From Fidelibacterota bacterium (GTDB lineage: Bacteria > Fidelibacterota > Marinisomatia > SCGC-AAA003-L08 > JACNLC01), in assembly GCA_018657495.1 (NCBI GenBank), contig JABHXA010000009.1, positions 1 to 64,000 of the forward strand: a stretch of DNA of 64,000 nucleotides. Reading direction: 5' to 3'. A model generated the notes under the pieces. The model did not search any database and was not told the origin of the DNA. It saw only the letters and a program-made list of their open reading frames with translations. How positions within the stretch are numbered: position 1 is the first letter of the stretch; every line of letters begins with the position of its first letter. A program made the position numbers and the translations under genes. This document shows positions 57,387 through 64,000 of this stretch, in pieces.

Positions 57387-58533
57387 TGATTTTTATTTTC
57401 TCAATTTTTTTTTGTATAATTTCATTTTGAGAGTCAATTTCAATAGCATTTTCATATGCACTTATGGCATTCATCATATTATTCATGCTGACATAAATAT
57501 CTCCGAGGTGTTCAAATATGATAGGGTTGGAATCATTATACTTGAGACTTTGAATTATAAAATATTCAGCGAGTTCATTCTTTTCCATTTTATAGTAAAT
57601 CCATCCAACTGTATCCAAGAATGATGCATTTTCAGGATCTTGATCAAGGGCTAAACTCGCATAATCTAACGCAGTTTGGAGCATTTTAATTCCTGAGTTT
57701 TCCCTGATAGAAATATTATATGCATAGTTATTCAATGTAGTCACATTATGATTATCAGATTCAATTAAGCTGATATAGACACTATCTGATTTTGCAAAAT
57801 CAGAATGATCGTTATAATGTTGACCGATTTGATTATTTACATAAATATTATTGGGATATTTTTGATTTAACAATAATAGTTCTGTTAAGACTTGATCATT
57901 ATCTCCAACAATATACAATAGCTGGAAATATGTAATTATTATTTCTGGATTTATCGGATTATAGTCGATCAATTTTTTAAAGCCATTAATCAAAGCATCA
58001 TATTCATGACTTTGCATTCCAAGTTCAATCATGGTTTGAATTACATCTGACCTAGCGTTGTCAATAATATAAACATCAGAATATAATTTTATTATTTCTA
58101 TCCACTTGTTCTCAGAATAATAGAAACTTGCTAATTTTAGTTTTAAATCAACATTATTGGGGTGAATCAGAATTTGATCTTCTAAAAGAGATTTAATTTT
58201 TTCGGTTTGGTCCTGATAAATATATATATTCAATAAAGTATTTATAAATTCGTTATTATCAGGGAATATATTAATAGCTTGAATCAAAATTATAACAGCG
58301 TTGTCATAATCTTTTATATCAAGATAAAAATCAGTCAGAGTCTTATAGATAGTAATTGACTCAGGATTCTCTTCGAGAACAAGTAAATAATAATATTCAG
58401 CTTTTTCGTTATCATTGGTGAATTGATAATATTCACCCATTAAAAACGAGTTGTAAACTTCTTCCTCAGGTGTTTGAGCCTGTACAAGAGTAAATATTAC
58501 AGAAACGGTAACAAGTATAAGCTTCAATTTCAT
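57379..58533 (-). CDS. Exported tetratricopeptide-repeat protein
   Basis: This 384-residue protein begins with a signal peptide (MKLKLILVTVSVIFTLVQAQ) and has about nine TPR-like helix pairs (EYYYLLVLEENPESITIYKT is the first clear one, DTVGWIYYKMEKNELAEYFI a late one). TPR proteins usually organise complexes; nothing identifies a partner, but its place heads the glycosyltransferase operon. The ATG lies only 8 nt after the stem of a strong terminator hairpin, and no Shine-Dalgarno is present. Confidence 0.8.
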   Translation of the reverse strand: MKLKLILVTVSVIFTLVQAQTPEEEVYNSFLMGEYYQFTNDNEKAEYYYLLVLEENPESITIYKTLTDFYLDIKDYDNAVIILIQAINIFPDNNEFINTLLNIYIYQDQTEKIKSLLEDQILIHPNNVDLKLKLASFYYSENKWIEIIKLYSDVYIIDNARSDVIQTMIELGMQSHEYDALINGFKKLIDYNPINPEIIITYFQLLYIVGDNDQVLTELLLLNQKYPNNIYVNNQIGQHYNDHSDFAKSDSVYISLIESDNHNVTTLNNYAYNISIRENSGIKMLQTALDYASLALDQDPENASFLDTVGWIYYKMEKNELAEYFIIQSLKYNDSNPIIFEHLGDIYVSMNNMMNAISAYENAIEIDSQNEIIQKKIEKIKIND

Positions 58534-58541
58534 GAATAAAA

Positions 58542-58567
58542 AAATAGGAGAGTTTCCTCTCCTATTT
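58542..58567 (-). terminator. Terminator with GAAA tetraloop after the bL38-like gene
   Basis: On the minus strand AAATAGGAGAG-GAAA-CTCTCCTATTT forms an 11-bp perfect stem capped by a GNRA tetraloop, followed by TTTTATT. It lies 16 nt past the 58584 stop and 8 nt before the next start codon. Confidence 0.85.
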
Positions 58568-58583
58568 CATTAAATGTTCAAAT

Positions 58584-58778
58584 TCATTTTGAAACAGATT
58601 TATTCTTTTTTAAATAATCTGTTATATTTTCGCCGTTGGGGATTCCCATAATTTTTTCAGAAAAACGAATGCTGTCATTAACTTCTGATCGGTAAGATTT
58701 CACAAATTTAATATATGTTTTTTGTTCTTTGCTGCTACCTTTTCCAACTTTATCACCAAATGATTGTTTCTTTGCCAT
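58584..58778 (-). CDS. Small basic protein, bL38 (DUF4295)-like
   Basis: This is a 64-residue lysine-rich protein (MAKKQSFGDKVGKGSSKEQK, IKFVKSYRSEVND, FSEKIMGI, DYLKKNK). As I recall it, the Bacteroidota ribosomal protein bL38 (DUF4295) has the same layout: MAKK, an IKxVKS motif, F-E-x-IM and a final D-x-LKK. Similarity is partial and from memory, so a ribosomal role is a hypothesis. A strong ribosome binding site (AGAGG, 6 nt before the ATG) and a dedicated terminator show a well-expressed single-gene unit, as expected for a ribosomal protein. Confidence 0.6.
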   Translation of the reverse strand: MAKKQSFGDKVGKGSSKEQKTYIKFVKSYRSEVNDSIRFSEKIMGIPNGENITDYLKKNKSVSK

Positions 58779-58927
58779 AAGAGACCTCTTTTCTAAATAT
58801 TATTTCTTAATAAATTTTATTATTTATTATTATTGCACAGTGTTTATTTTACCAATATTCTATAAGAATTCCGACAACATAATGATTAATTACATTGAGA
58901 ATATTGAAAGATATCAAGTACCGTAAA

Positions 58928-59485
58928 TCATTTAGTTTTTTTATGTCCTACAGTTTGAATTTGATCATCATATCTTTTACGGATAATATCCAACGAATCG
59001 GTTAATCCATTAATTGAATCATGTCTGGATGCTATAGGGTTACCAATTGGTTCAGAGAGTTCTCCTGATGAACTATTTTGTAATACGGAGCCATTTTGGC
59101 TGTATTTTGTCGTATCAAATTCAGGAATGGCTTCTTCCTGGAATAATAGAAAGGATGAAATAGTTAGTAAACATATTGCAGCAGCAACTCCAATTGCGGC
59201 AGCTGGTCGAAAACCAAATGGTCTAACTTTAGATAGACGTTGAATATAGTTTTCTTTTGTATTATTGTAATCTTCAATTCTGTCCTGCAGGCTGCTAACA
59301 AAACCTCCGGAGGATGTAATTTTCCCAAGACCCTTTAAATCAACTAATAATGATAGTATATCATCTAATTGACCATTACAGTTTTCACATTGTTCTTTAT
59401 GGTGGGTAAATTCTATTCGTAAGGATTGAGTTAACTCGCCATCGATAAAGGCAGATATATTTTCTTCAAATTTGTAGCAATTCAT
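58928..59485 (-). CDS. Anti-sigma factor with zinc-finger domain
   Basis: This 185-residue protein has an N-terminal zf-HC2 (ZAS) domain with His29, Cys33 and Cys36 (HKEQCENC), a linker, one membrane helix (about 93-115, AAAIGVAAAICLLTISSFLLF) and an exported tail of about 70 residues. ZAS proteins bind group-4 sigma factors; the gene lies 6 nt after such a sigma gene, so this pair is probably a sigma/anti-sigma unit. The sensed signal is unknown. Confidence 0.87.
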   Translation of the reverse strand: MNCYKFEENISAFIDGELTQSLRIEFTHHKEQCENCNGQLDDILSLLVDLKGLGKITSSGGFVSSLQDRIEDYNNTKENYIQRLSKVRPFGFRPAAAIGVAAAICLLTISSFLLFQEEAIPEFDTTKYSQNGSVLQNSSSGELSEPIGNPIASRHDSINGLTDSLDIIRKRYDDQIQTVGHKKTK

Positions 59486-59491
59486 TCAGTA

Positions 59492-60064
59492 TTATCGTCC
59501 TCCTATTTTTTTTAATAAATTTTGTAACTTTAGCCTACCTCGATTTATTCTTGATTTTACAGTCCCAATTGGTACGCCGACAATCCTACTTATGTCTTCG
59601 TAGGAAAGTTCCTGTATATCTCTCAAGATTATCATTGTTTTAAAATCAGCGGGAAGTTCATTTAATGCGATCTGTATACTCTTGCCAATATTTCTTTTTT
59701 CAAGAGAGCTACTTGGATCTTTGATCACAGGAATATCATATTCTTTATCATCATAGCTAAGATCAGATAATGAATATGTTTTTCGTCGTTTCATCTTACG
59801 AAGTTCTGTCCTGGCTAAATTACCTGCAATGGTGTATAACCATGTCGAAAATTTTGCAATCTCACGATATGAGTGTTTATGAGTATACACTTTCATAAAG
59901 GTATCCTGAACTATATCTTCTGCTCTTTCTTGGTTACCTAGAAATCGATATACGAAAATAATTAATCTGTCTTTAAATCTATATATAATCTGATCGAAGG
60001 CTCTAACATCTCCATTTTGAAATCTGGATATTAGCTCTTCATCAGTTAATTGATAATCAGGCAT
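59492..60064 (-). CDS. ECF-type RNA polymerase sigma factor
   Basis: This 190-residue group-4 sigma has region 2 (AFDQIIYRFKDRLIIFVYRF, ERAEDIVQDTFMKVYTH) and region 4 (LPADFKTMIILRDIQELSYEDISRIVGVPIGTVKSRINRGR). It should direct transcription of an envelope or stress regulon, controlled by the anti-sigma factor encoded next. GGAG lies 3 nt before the ATG, which overlaps the holA stop by 8 nt. Confidence 0.93.
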   Translation of the reverse strand: MPDYQLTDEELISRFQNGDVRAFDQIIYRFKDRLIIFVYRFLGNQERAEDIVQDTFMKVYTHKHSYREIAKFSTWLYTIAGNLARTELRKMKRRKTYSLSDLSYDDKEYDIPVIKDPSSSLEKRNIGKSIQIALNELPADFKTMIILRDIQELSYEDISRIVGVPIGTVKSRINRGRLKLQNLLKKIGGR

Positions 60065-61046
60065 AAGCTCCGCTGCAAAGACGAATAGTCAATGGTAGTA
60101 ATAAATTAATTGGTGAAGTACTTGTTAGTTTTGAATGTAGATCAATTTGTCTTAAACTTTTAAAAATGTTAATAATTTCATCTATAGAATAGTTAGATGA
60201 ATATTTATAAAGATTCCCAGTTAGCATCTTATTGAGTTGTGGATAATTTGCATAGATGTTTTTCTTATTCTGCATCCAATACATATTTTCGAAAAAAGTC
60301 GTAAGATTTATCATAATTGGTGGTGCCAAATTTCCGTGTTCACATAATGAATGAAGAATTCGTACTGAACTAACGATATCTTTACAACCTAATGCATCCA
60401 GAAATCGCCAAATTGGAAATTCCATGTTGTCCCTTACGATTGTCTCGACAATGTCTTCTCTTATTTCTCCACTTTCGTTCATCATCAGCGATATAATATG
60501 GATCTCGTTTATAATATTTGATAAAGAATTACCCTGACGATCAATTATTGTATCAACAGCACCGGAGGTAATTTGAATTTCACCAGGTTTGAGAATGTTG
60601 AATACCCAGTATTTCAACTTATTTCGATTAAGAGGAGATCTGACATCAACCATTATTGACTTTGATTTTAATTCGTTTAAAAATTTGTTTTTATCATAAT
60701 AATTATCGGAAATGATTATTAGACATATTTCCGTTGCTGGGTTTGACAAATACTTTAATAATTCATCCCTACCTTTTTGGGTTATTTTTTGGACTTGACG
60801 AACTACTATTAATCTACGGTCATCAAATATTGATATACTGTAAAGTTCCTCAATCAATAATTGATATTTATCATCACCAATTGAATATAAAACTTTTCTG
60901 CCACCATCCTTCAAATACGATTTTGAAACATGATTTATCAGGAAGTCTTGTATATAAATGTCATCACCAGATAAAAAGTAAATCGGTGCAAAATCACTGA
61001 TTTCTATTCTGCTAAACACTTGGTCGATTGTTATTGTTGTTGTCAT
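60057..61046 (-). CDS. holA: DNA polymerase III delta subunit
   Basis: Delta opens the beta clamp within the clamp loader. The 329-residue protein has FSRIEISDFAPIYFLSGDD in place of the usual PxYxLxGxD start, VYLIDD-like strands, and the three-domain AAA+ layout with the C-terminal collar. The family diverges strongly and lacks a working Walker A, as here. Order uppP-holA-sigma is consistent with one operon. The call rests on DNA_pol3_delta-type motifs (ISIFDDRRLIVVRQVQKI, FPIWRFLDALG). Confidence 0.85.
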   Translation of the reverse strand: MTTTITIDQVFSRIEISDFAPIYFLSGDDIYIQDFLINHVSKSYLKDGGRKVLYSIGDDKYQLLIEELYSISIFDDRRLIVVRQVQKITQKGRDELLKYLSNPATEICLIIISDNYYDKNKFLNELKSKSIMVDVRSPLNRNKLKYWVFNILKPGEIQITSGAVDTIIDRQGNSLSNIINEIHIISLMMNESGEIREDIVETIVRDNMEFPIWRFLDALGCKDIVSSVRILHSLCEHGNLAPPIMINLTTFFENMYWMQNKKNIYANYPQLNKMLTGNLYKYSSNYSIDEIINIFKSLRQIDLHSKLTSTSPINLLLPLTIRLCSGAYA

Positions 61047-61057
61047 TATTTATTTTT

Positions 61058-61834
61058 TTAAAGAAAAAATATTAAGAATCCGATAATCATGCAGTAAAAA
61101 GAAAACAGCCATAACTTTTTCTTACTCAATATATTGGCCAAAATAGATAGACAGATATATCCTGTTATTAGGGAAAACATAAAACCTGTAAAAATATTTA
61201 ATGTCGAAATGTCTTCTGAAAATGCAATGGCATCTTTTATCTTTAGAATACTCGCTCCGAACAAAACCGGTAAAGCTATTAGAAATGAAAACCTTGCTGC
61301 TTCTTTTTCATTGATCCCTAAAAATAATGCAGTTGATATAGTAATTCCCGACCTTGATATTCCTGGGAGAATGGCTATCGCCTGGGCGATTCCTATTATT
61401 ATTACTTTGGTAATTGTCAGTGAGCTTTCCTTCGTTTTATTATGAGTGAATCTTGTTGAAAATAAAATGACACCGGTGACAATTAAATTGATTCCAACTA
61501 AATACAAGTTAGTAAACAATTTTTCAATATAATCATCAAACAATATTCCAATAACTCCTGCAGGGATAATTGAAATAAGAATTAATCCAATAATTTTTCT
61601 GCTTTCACCAGAATTTTTTGAAAAGGCATCAAGTAATAATTCTAATAAATATTTTCTATAGTAAAGGATAATACTAAAAAAAGTCCCAAAATGGAGAATT
61701 ATTTCAATAATTGCACCGGGTGATGATAATCCCAATAAATGTTTGCCGATTACTAAATGTCCAGAACTACTTATTGGAAGGAATTCGGTGAGACCCTGCG
61801 TTAACCCTAAAATAATACTATCTATTATTTCCAT
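61058..61834 (-). CDS. uppP: Undecaprenyl-diphosphate phosphatase UppP
   Basis: UppP (BacA) recycles undecaprenyl diphosphate for peptidoglycan synthesis. The 258-residue protein has the catalytic EFLPISSSGHLV (17-28) and the second motif LPGISRSGITIS, plus about eight membrane segments. It starts inside the end of pgeF (10-nt overlap) and ends 11 nt before holA. Resistance to bacitracin is a known side role of the family. Confidence 0.95.
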   Translation of the reverse strand: MEIIDSIILGLTQGLTEFLPISSSGHLVIGKHLLGLSSPGAIIEIILHFGTFFSIILYYRKYLLELLLDAFSKNSGESRKIIGLILISIIPAGVIGILFDDYIEKLFTNLYLVGINLIVTGVILFSTRFTHNKTKESSLTITKVIIIGIAQAIAILPGISRSGITISTALFLGINEKEAARFSFLIALPVLFGASILKIKDAIAFSEDISTLNIFTGFMFSLITGYICLSILANILSKKKLWLFSFYCMIIGFLIFFL

Positions 61835-62532
61835 TTATAACCAGCATATGCAATCATCCTCCCAGCTGAATCACCATCACGTCTATAACTATGGCAGCTC
61901 TCAGTTTCAAATGTACATAGATTTGTATTAAATACATGATTTTCCAATACTCCAAATGAGATCATATCTGATTTTATTTCATCCCGGATACTAACTAACC
62001 AATGACTTTTATTTTTTTGAATTACATTAACAGGTTTAAATAATTTTGCAATTTCCCATGTTACTTCATAATTTCTTTGCGAAATGGATGGTCCAAGTAG
62101 AACCAAAATATCTTTTACTCTACTCCCAAGGGAGATCATGTTTAAAAGACCATTAATTATAATTTTTCCAACGGTTCCTCTCCAACCGGAATGAATAAGA
62201 CCAAAGTTACCTTTCACTGGATCGAGTAAATAACAAGGTGTGCAATCTGCAACTTTTATTGAGAGGACTAACTCTCGATCCCCCGTAATTAATCCATCGC
62301 ATTTACCTTTGTTACCAGAAGAGGTTATTATTTTTGTAATCGGTGAATGCACTTGATCAGGTTTTGCCACCCTGTCATCTTTAAATCCAGTATTGAGAAA
62401 TATGTTATTCATCATAGAAATCTCAACTTTACTACTGCGAGTATCTAAAACTTTTTGACTCATCACAGCCATGAAATTTCCAGGGAACATATTTGAAAAG
62501 TCAAAGAATCTACTTTCTTTTAATTCAGACAT
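61825..62532 (-). CDS. pgeF: PgeF-family peptidoglycan editing protein (YfiH, laccase domain)
   Basis: This 235-residue YfiH-type protein has PDQVHSPI-like KPDQVHSPIT, KVADCTPCYLLDP and GLIHSGWRGTVGKI, which hold the Cys and two His of the active site, and GPSISQRNYEV. YfiH/PgeF hydrolyses wrong UDP-MurNAc-L-Ser/Gly precursors or acts as a purine-nucleoside phosphorylase/adenosine deaminase; which activity is native is not settled. It lies 31 nt after guaA. Confidence 0.93.
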   Translation of the reverse strand: MSELKESRFFDFSNMFPGNFMAVMSQKVLDTRSSKVEISMMNNIFLNTGFKDDRVAKPDQVHSPITKIITSSGNKGKCDGLITGDRELVLSIKVADCTPCYLLDPVKGNFGLIHSGWRGTVGKIIINGLLNMISLGSRVKDILVLLGPSISQRNYEVTWEIAKLFKPVNVIQKNKSHWLVSIRDEIKSDMISFGVLENHVFNTNLCTFETESCHSYRRDGDSAGRMIAYAGYKWK

Positions 62533-62563
62533 ACCGTTCCATTAGAATTACATAAAGAATCTA

Positions 62564-64000
62564 TTACTCCCATTCAATGGTACCAGGCGGTTTCCCCGTT
62601 ATATCGTAGACAACCCTATTAATACCCGAAACTTCATTTACAATCCTGTTGGAGCATTTATCAAGCACATCATATGGCAGATGGTACCATTCTGCAGTCA
62701 TGCCATCCGTACTGGTAACTGCTCTTAAGGCAATCAAATTCTCATATGTCCTGGTATCTCCCATGACGCCGACGGTTTTGATAGGAATCAGGACAGCAAA
62801 GGCCTGCCAAATTTTATCATATTCACCTGTGTCTTTCAGAATATCAATGAAAATATGATCGGCATTCTGTAATATCTCAAGACGTTCAATTGTAATTTTT
62901 CCAATAATTCTTACCGCCAGGCCGGGGCCGGGAAATGGATGTCTGTTCAACACAAATTCCGGCAGGCCCAATTCCCTACCGACTAGTCTGACCTCATCTT
63001 TAAATAATTCTTTTAATGGTTCAATAAGATCAAATGGCATATCATCTGGTAATCCGCCGACATTATGGTGGGATTTAATCTTGACAGCAGGACCTACAGT
63101 ATTACCACCGGACTCAATTATATCGGGATATAATGTTCCCTGAGCAAGATAATGTATGTTTCCAATATTTTTGGCGATTTCTGAAAATGAATGTATAAAT
63201 TCATTCCCGATGATCTTACGCTTTTTTTCAGGATCAATAACGTTGTTTAGTTTTTGTAAAAAATTTTTAGAATGATCAAAATGATGGATATTTAATCCAA
63301 GCCCTGTCCTTAAAGAACCCATAACTTGATTCACTTCTTCTTTTCTTAGCATGCCGTGGTCAATAAATATACAGTGGGACCTTGTACCAATTGCTTTGTG
63401 CAATAATGTGGCAACAACTGAAGAATCCACTCCACCACTTAGCCCGCATACTAATTCATTATCGCCGACTTTTTCTGTTATTTCTTTTACTGCATTGTTT
63501 ATAAAGTTTGAGGGTGTCCAATTTGGGCGACATCCGCAGACATTAAATAAGAAATTTGAAATAAAAGTTGCTCCATCTGTAGTATGGATTACTTCGGGAT
63601 GAAATTGTACTCCAAAGAAAGGTCGTGAAATATGTTGAATGGCTGCAACTACACCATTTGACGATATAGCAATTGGTTTCCATTCAGGACCTAATTCATT
63701 TATCTCATCTCCATGGCTCATCCAAACCTGTGTATTCTCTGGAATATCGTTAAAAAGCTGTGATTGTCCACCCGTTCTATTTATTCTTGCATTGCCATAT
63801 TCTCCACTTCCGGAGCTTACAATAGTGCCACCTGTTGTATTTACTAATAAATGAAGCCCATAACAGATACCCAGAATAGGAATATTAATATTAAGGAGAT
63901 TTTGATTTAGGGTAGGGGCATTCTTTTTATAAACATTTGCTGGCCCCCCTGAAAGTATAATTGCTTCAACACCCTGTTCTTGTAATTCTTCAGGGGAAAC
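62564..64000 (-). CDS. guaA: GMP synthase (glutamine-hydrolysing), N-terminus beyond right edge
   Basis: GuaA converts XMP to GMP with glutamine and ATP. The frame stays open to the right edge and encodes 478 residues; about the first 35 residues are missing. The glutaminase domain has ILSGGPANVY, the nucleophile Cys in LGICYGLHLL, and the VQFHPEVIHT His-Glu. The ATP-PPase domain has the PP-loop GLSGGVDSSVVATLL, and the dimer domain ends IVNEVSGINRVVYDITGKPPGTIEWE-type sequence (last part PPGTIEWE). It opens the operon that continues with pgeF and uppP. Confidence 0.97.
   Translation of the reverse strand, partial: VSPEELQEQGVEAIILSGGPANVYKKNAPTLNQNLLNINIPILGICYGLHLLVNTTGGTIVSSGSGEYGNARINRTGGQSQLFNDIPENTQVWMSHGDEINELGPEWKPIAISSNGVVAAIQHISRPFFGVQFHPEVIHTTDGATFISNFLFNVCGCRPNWTPSNFINNAVKEITEKVGDNELVCGLSGGVDSSVVATLLHKAIGTRSHCIFIDHGMLRKEEVNQVMGSLRTGLGLNIHHFDHSKNFLQKLNNVIDPEKKRKIIGNEFIHSFSEIAKNIGNIHYLAQGTLYPDIIESGGNTVGPAVKIKSHHNVGGLPDDMPFDLIEPLKELFKDEVRLVGRELGLPEFVLNRHPFPGPGLAVRIIGKITIERLEILQNADHIFIDILKDTGEYDKIWQAFAVLIPIKTVGVMGDTRTYENLIALRAVTSTDGMTAEWYHLPYDVLDKCSNRIVNEVSGINRVVYDITGKPPGTIEWE

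Overview
The window is a low-GC bacterial chromosome segment that is almost entirely housekeeping. The best guess at the host is the FCB superphylum, most like Candidatus Marinimicrobia/Neomarinimicrobiota. The reasons are a gingipain-type C25 peptidase with a YPNPF C-terminal sorting domain, a PorV/PorQ-like outer-membrane protein, many genes without a Shine-Dalgarno sequence, a DAP-type murE, a selenocysteine system, and a small protein resembling the Bacteroidota ribosomal protein bL38. The phylum assignment is inference. No rRNA, CRISPR array or insertion sequence was seen.

Layout. (1) 1-1875 is the edge of a probable integrated element: a CHC2/TOPRIM primase running off the left side, two small DNA-binding-type ORFs, and a repeat-rich non-coding stretch that ends at the 3' end of tRNA-Arg(TCT). 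(2) 2101-15623 holds a crotonase-fold isomerase, lnt, and a tightly packed minus-strand operon yicC-gmk-rpoZ-udg-dnaB-relA/spoT-HU-ruvX, then a PorV-like protein and mutS. (3) 15653-30226, all minus strand: selA-selB, a five-PAS histidine kinase, an MFS transporter, the ffh-rpsP-khpA-rimM-trmD-rplS operon closed by a terminator, and aconitase plus a short-chain dehydrogenase. (4) 30440-34642, plus strand: the C25 peptidase, maf and a RodZ-like protein. (5) 34951-51493 is a complete division and cell-wall (dcw) cluster from mraZ to ftsZ, with a recognisable promoter and MraZ boxes in front and a bidirectional terminator behind. (6) 51574-64000, minus strand: rpmB; an operon of a TPR protein, two glycosyltransferases, a YfhO-like membrane protein and a histidine kinase; the bL38-like gene; and guaA-pgeF-uppP-holA-sigma-anti-sigma, with guaA running off the right side.

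The genes fit together as a growth core: peptidoglycan synthesis (murB-G, mraY, uppP, ftsI/W), division (ftsL/Q/A/Z), translation (rpsP, rplS, rpmB, trmD, rimM, ffh), replication and repair (dnaB, holA, mutS, udg, ruvX), the stringent response and GTP supply (relA/spoT, gmk, guaA), and outer-membrane export (PorV-like, C25 peptidase, Lnt). No clearly new multi-gene system was found. The points most worth checking are the tRNA-linked element edge, the bL38-like protein, ruvX without a standard start codon, a terminator that abuts the start codon of an operon, and a KTS instead of KTG motif in FtsI.
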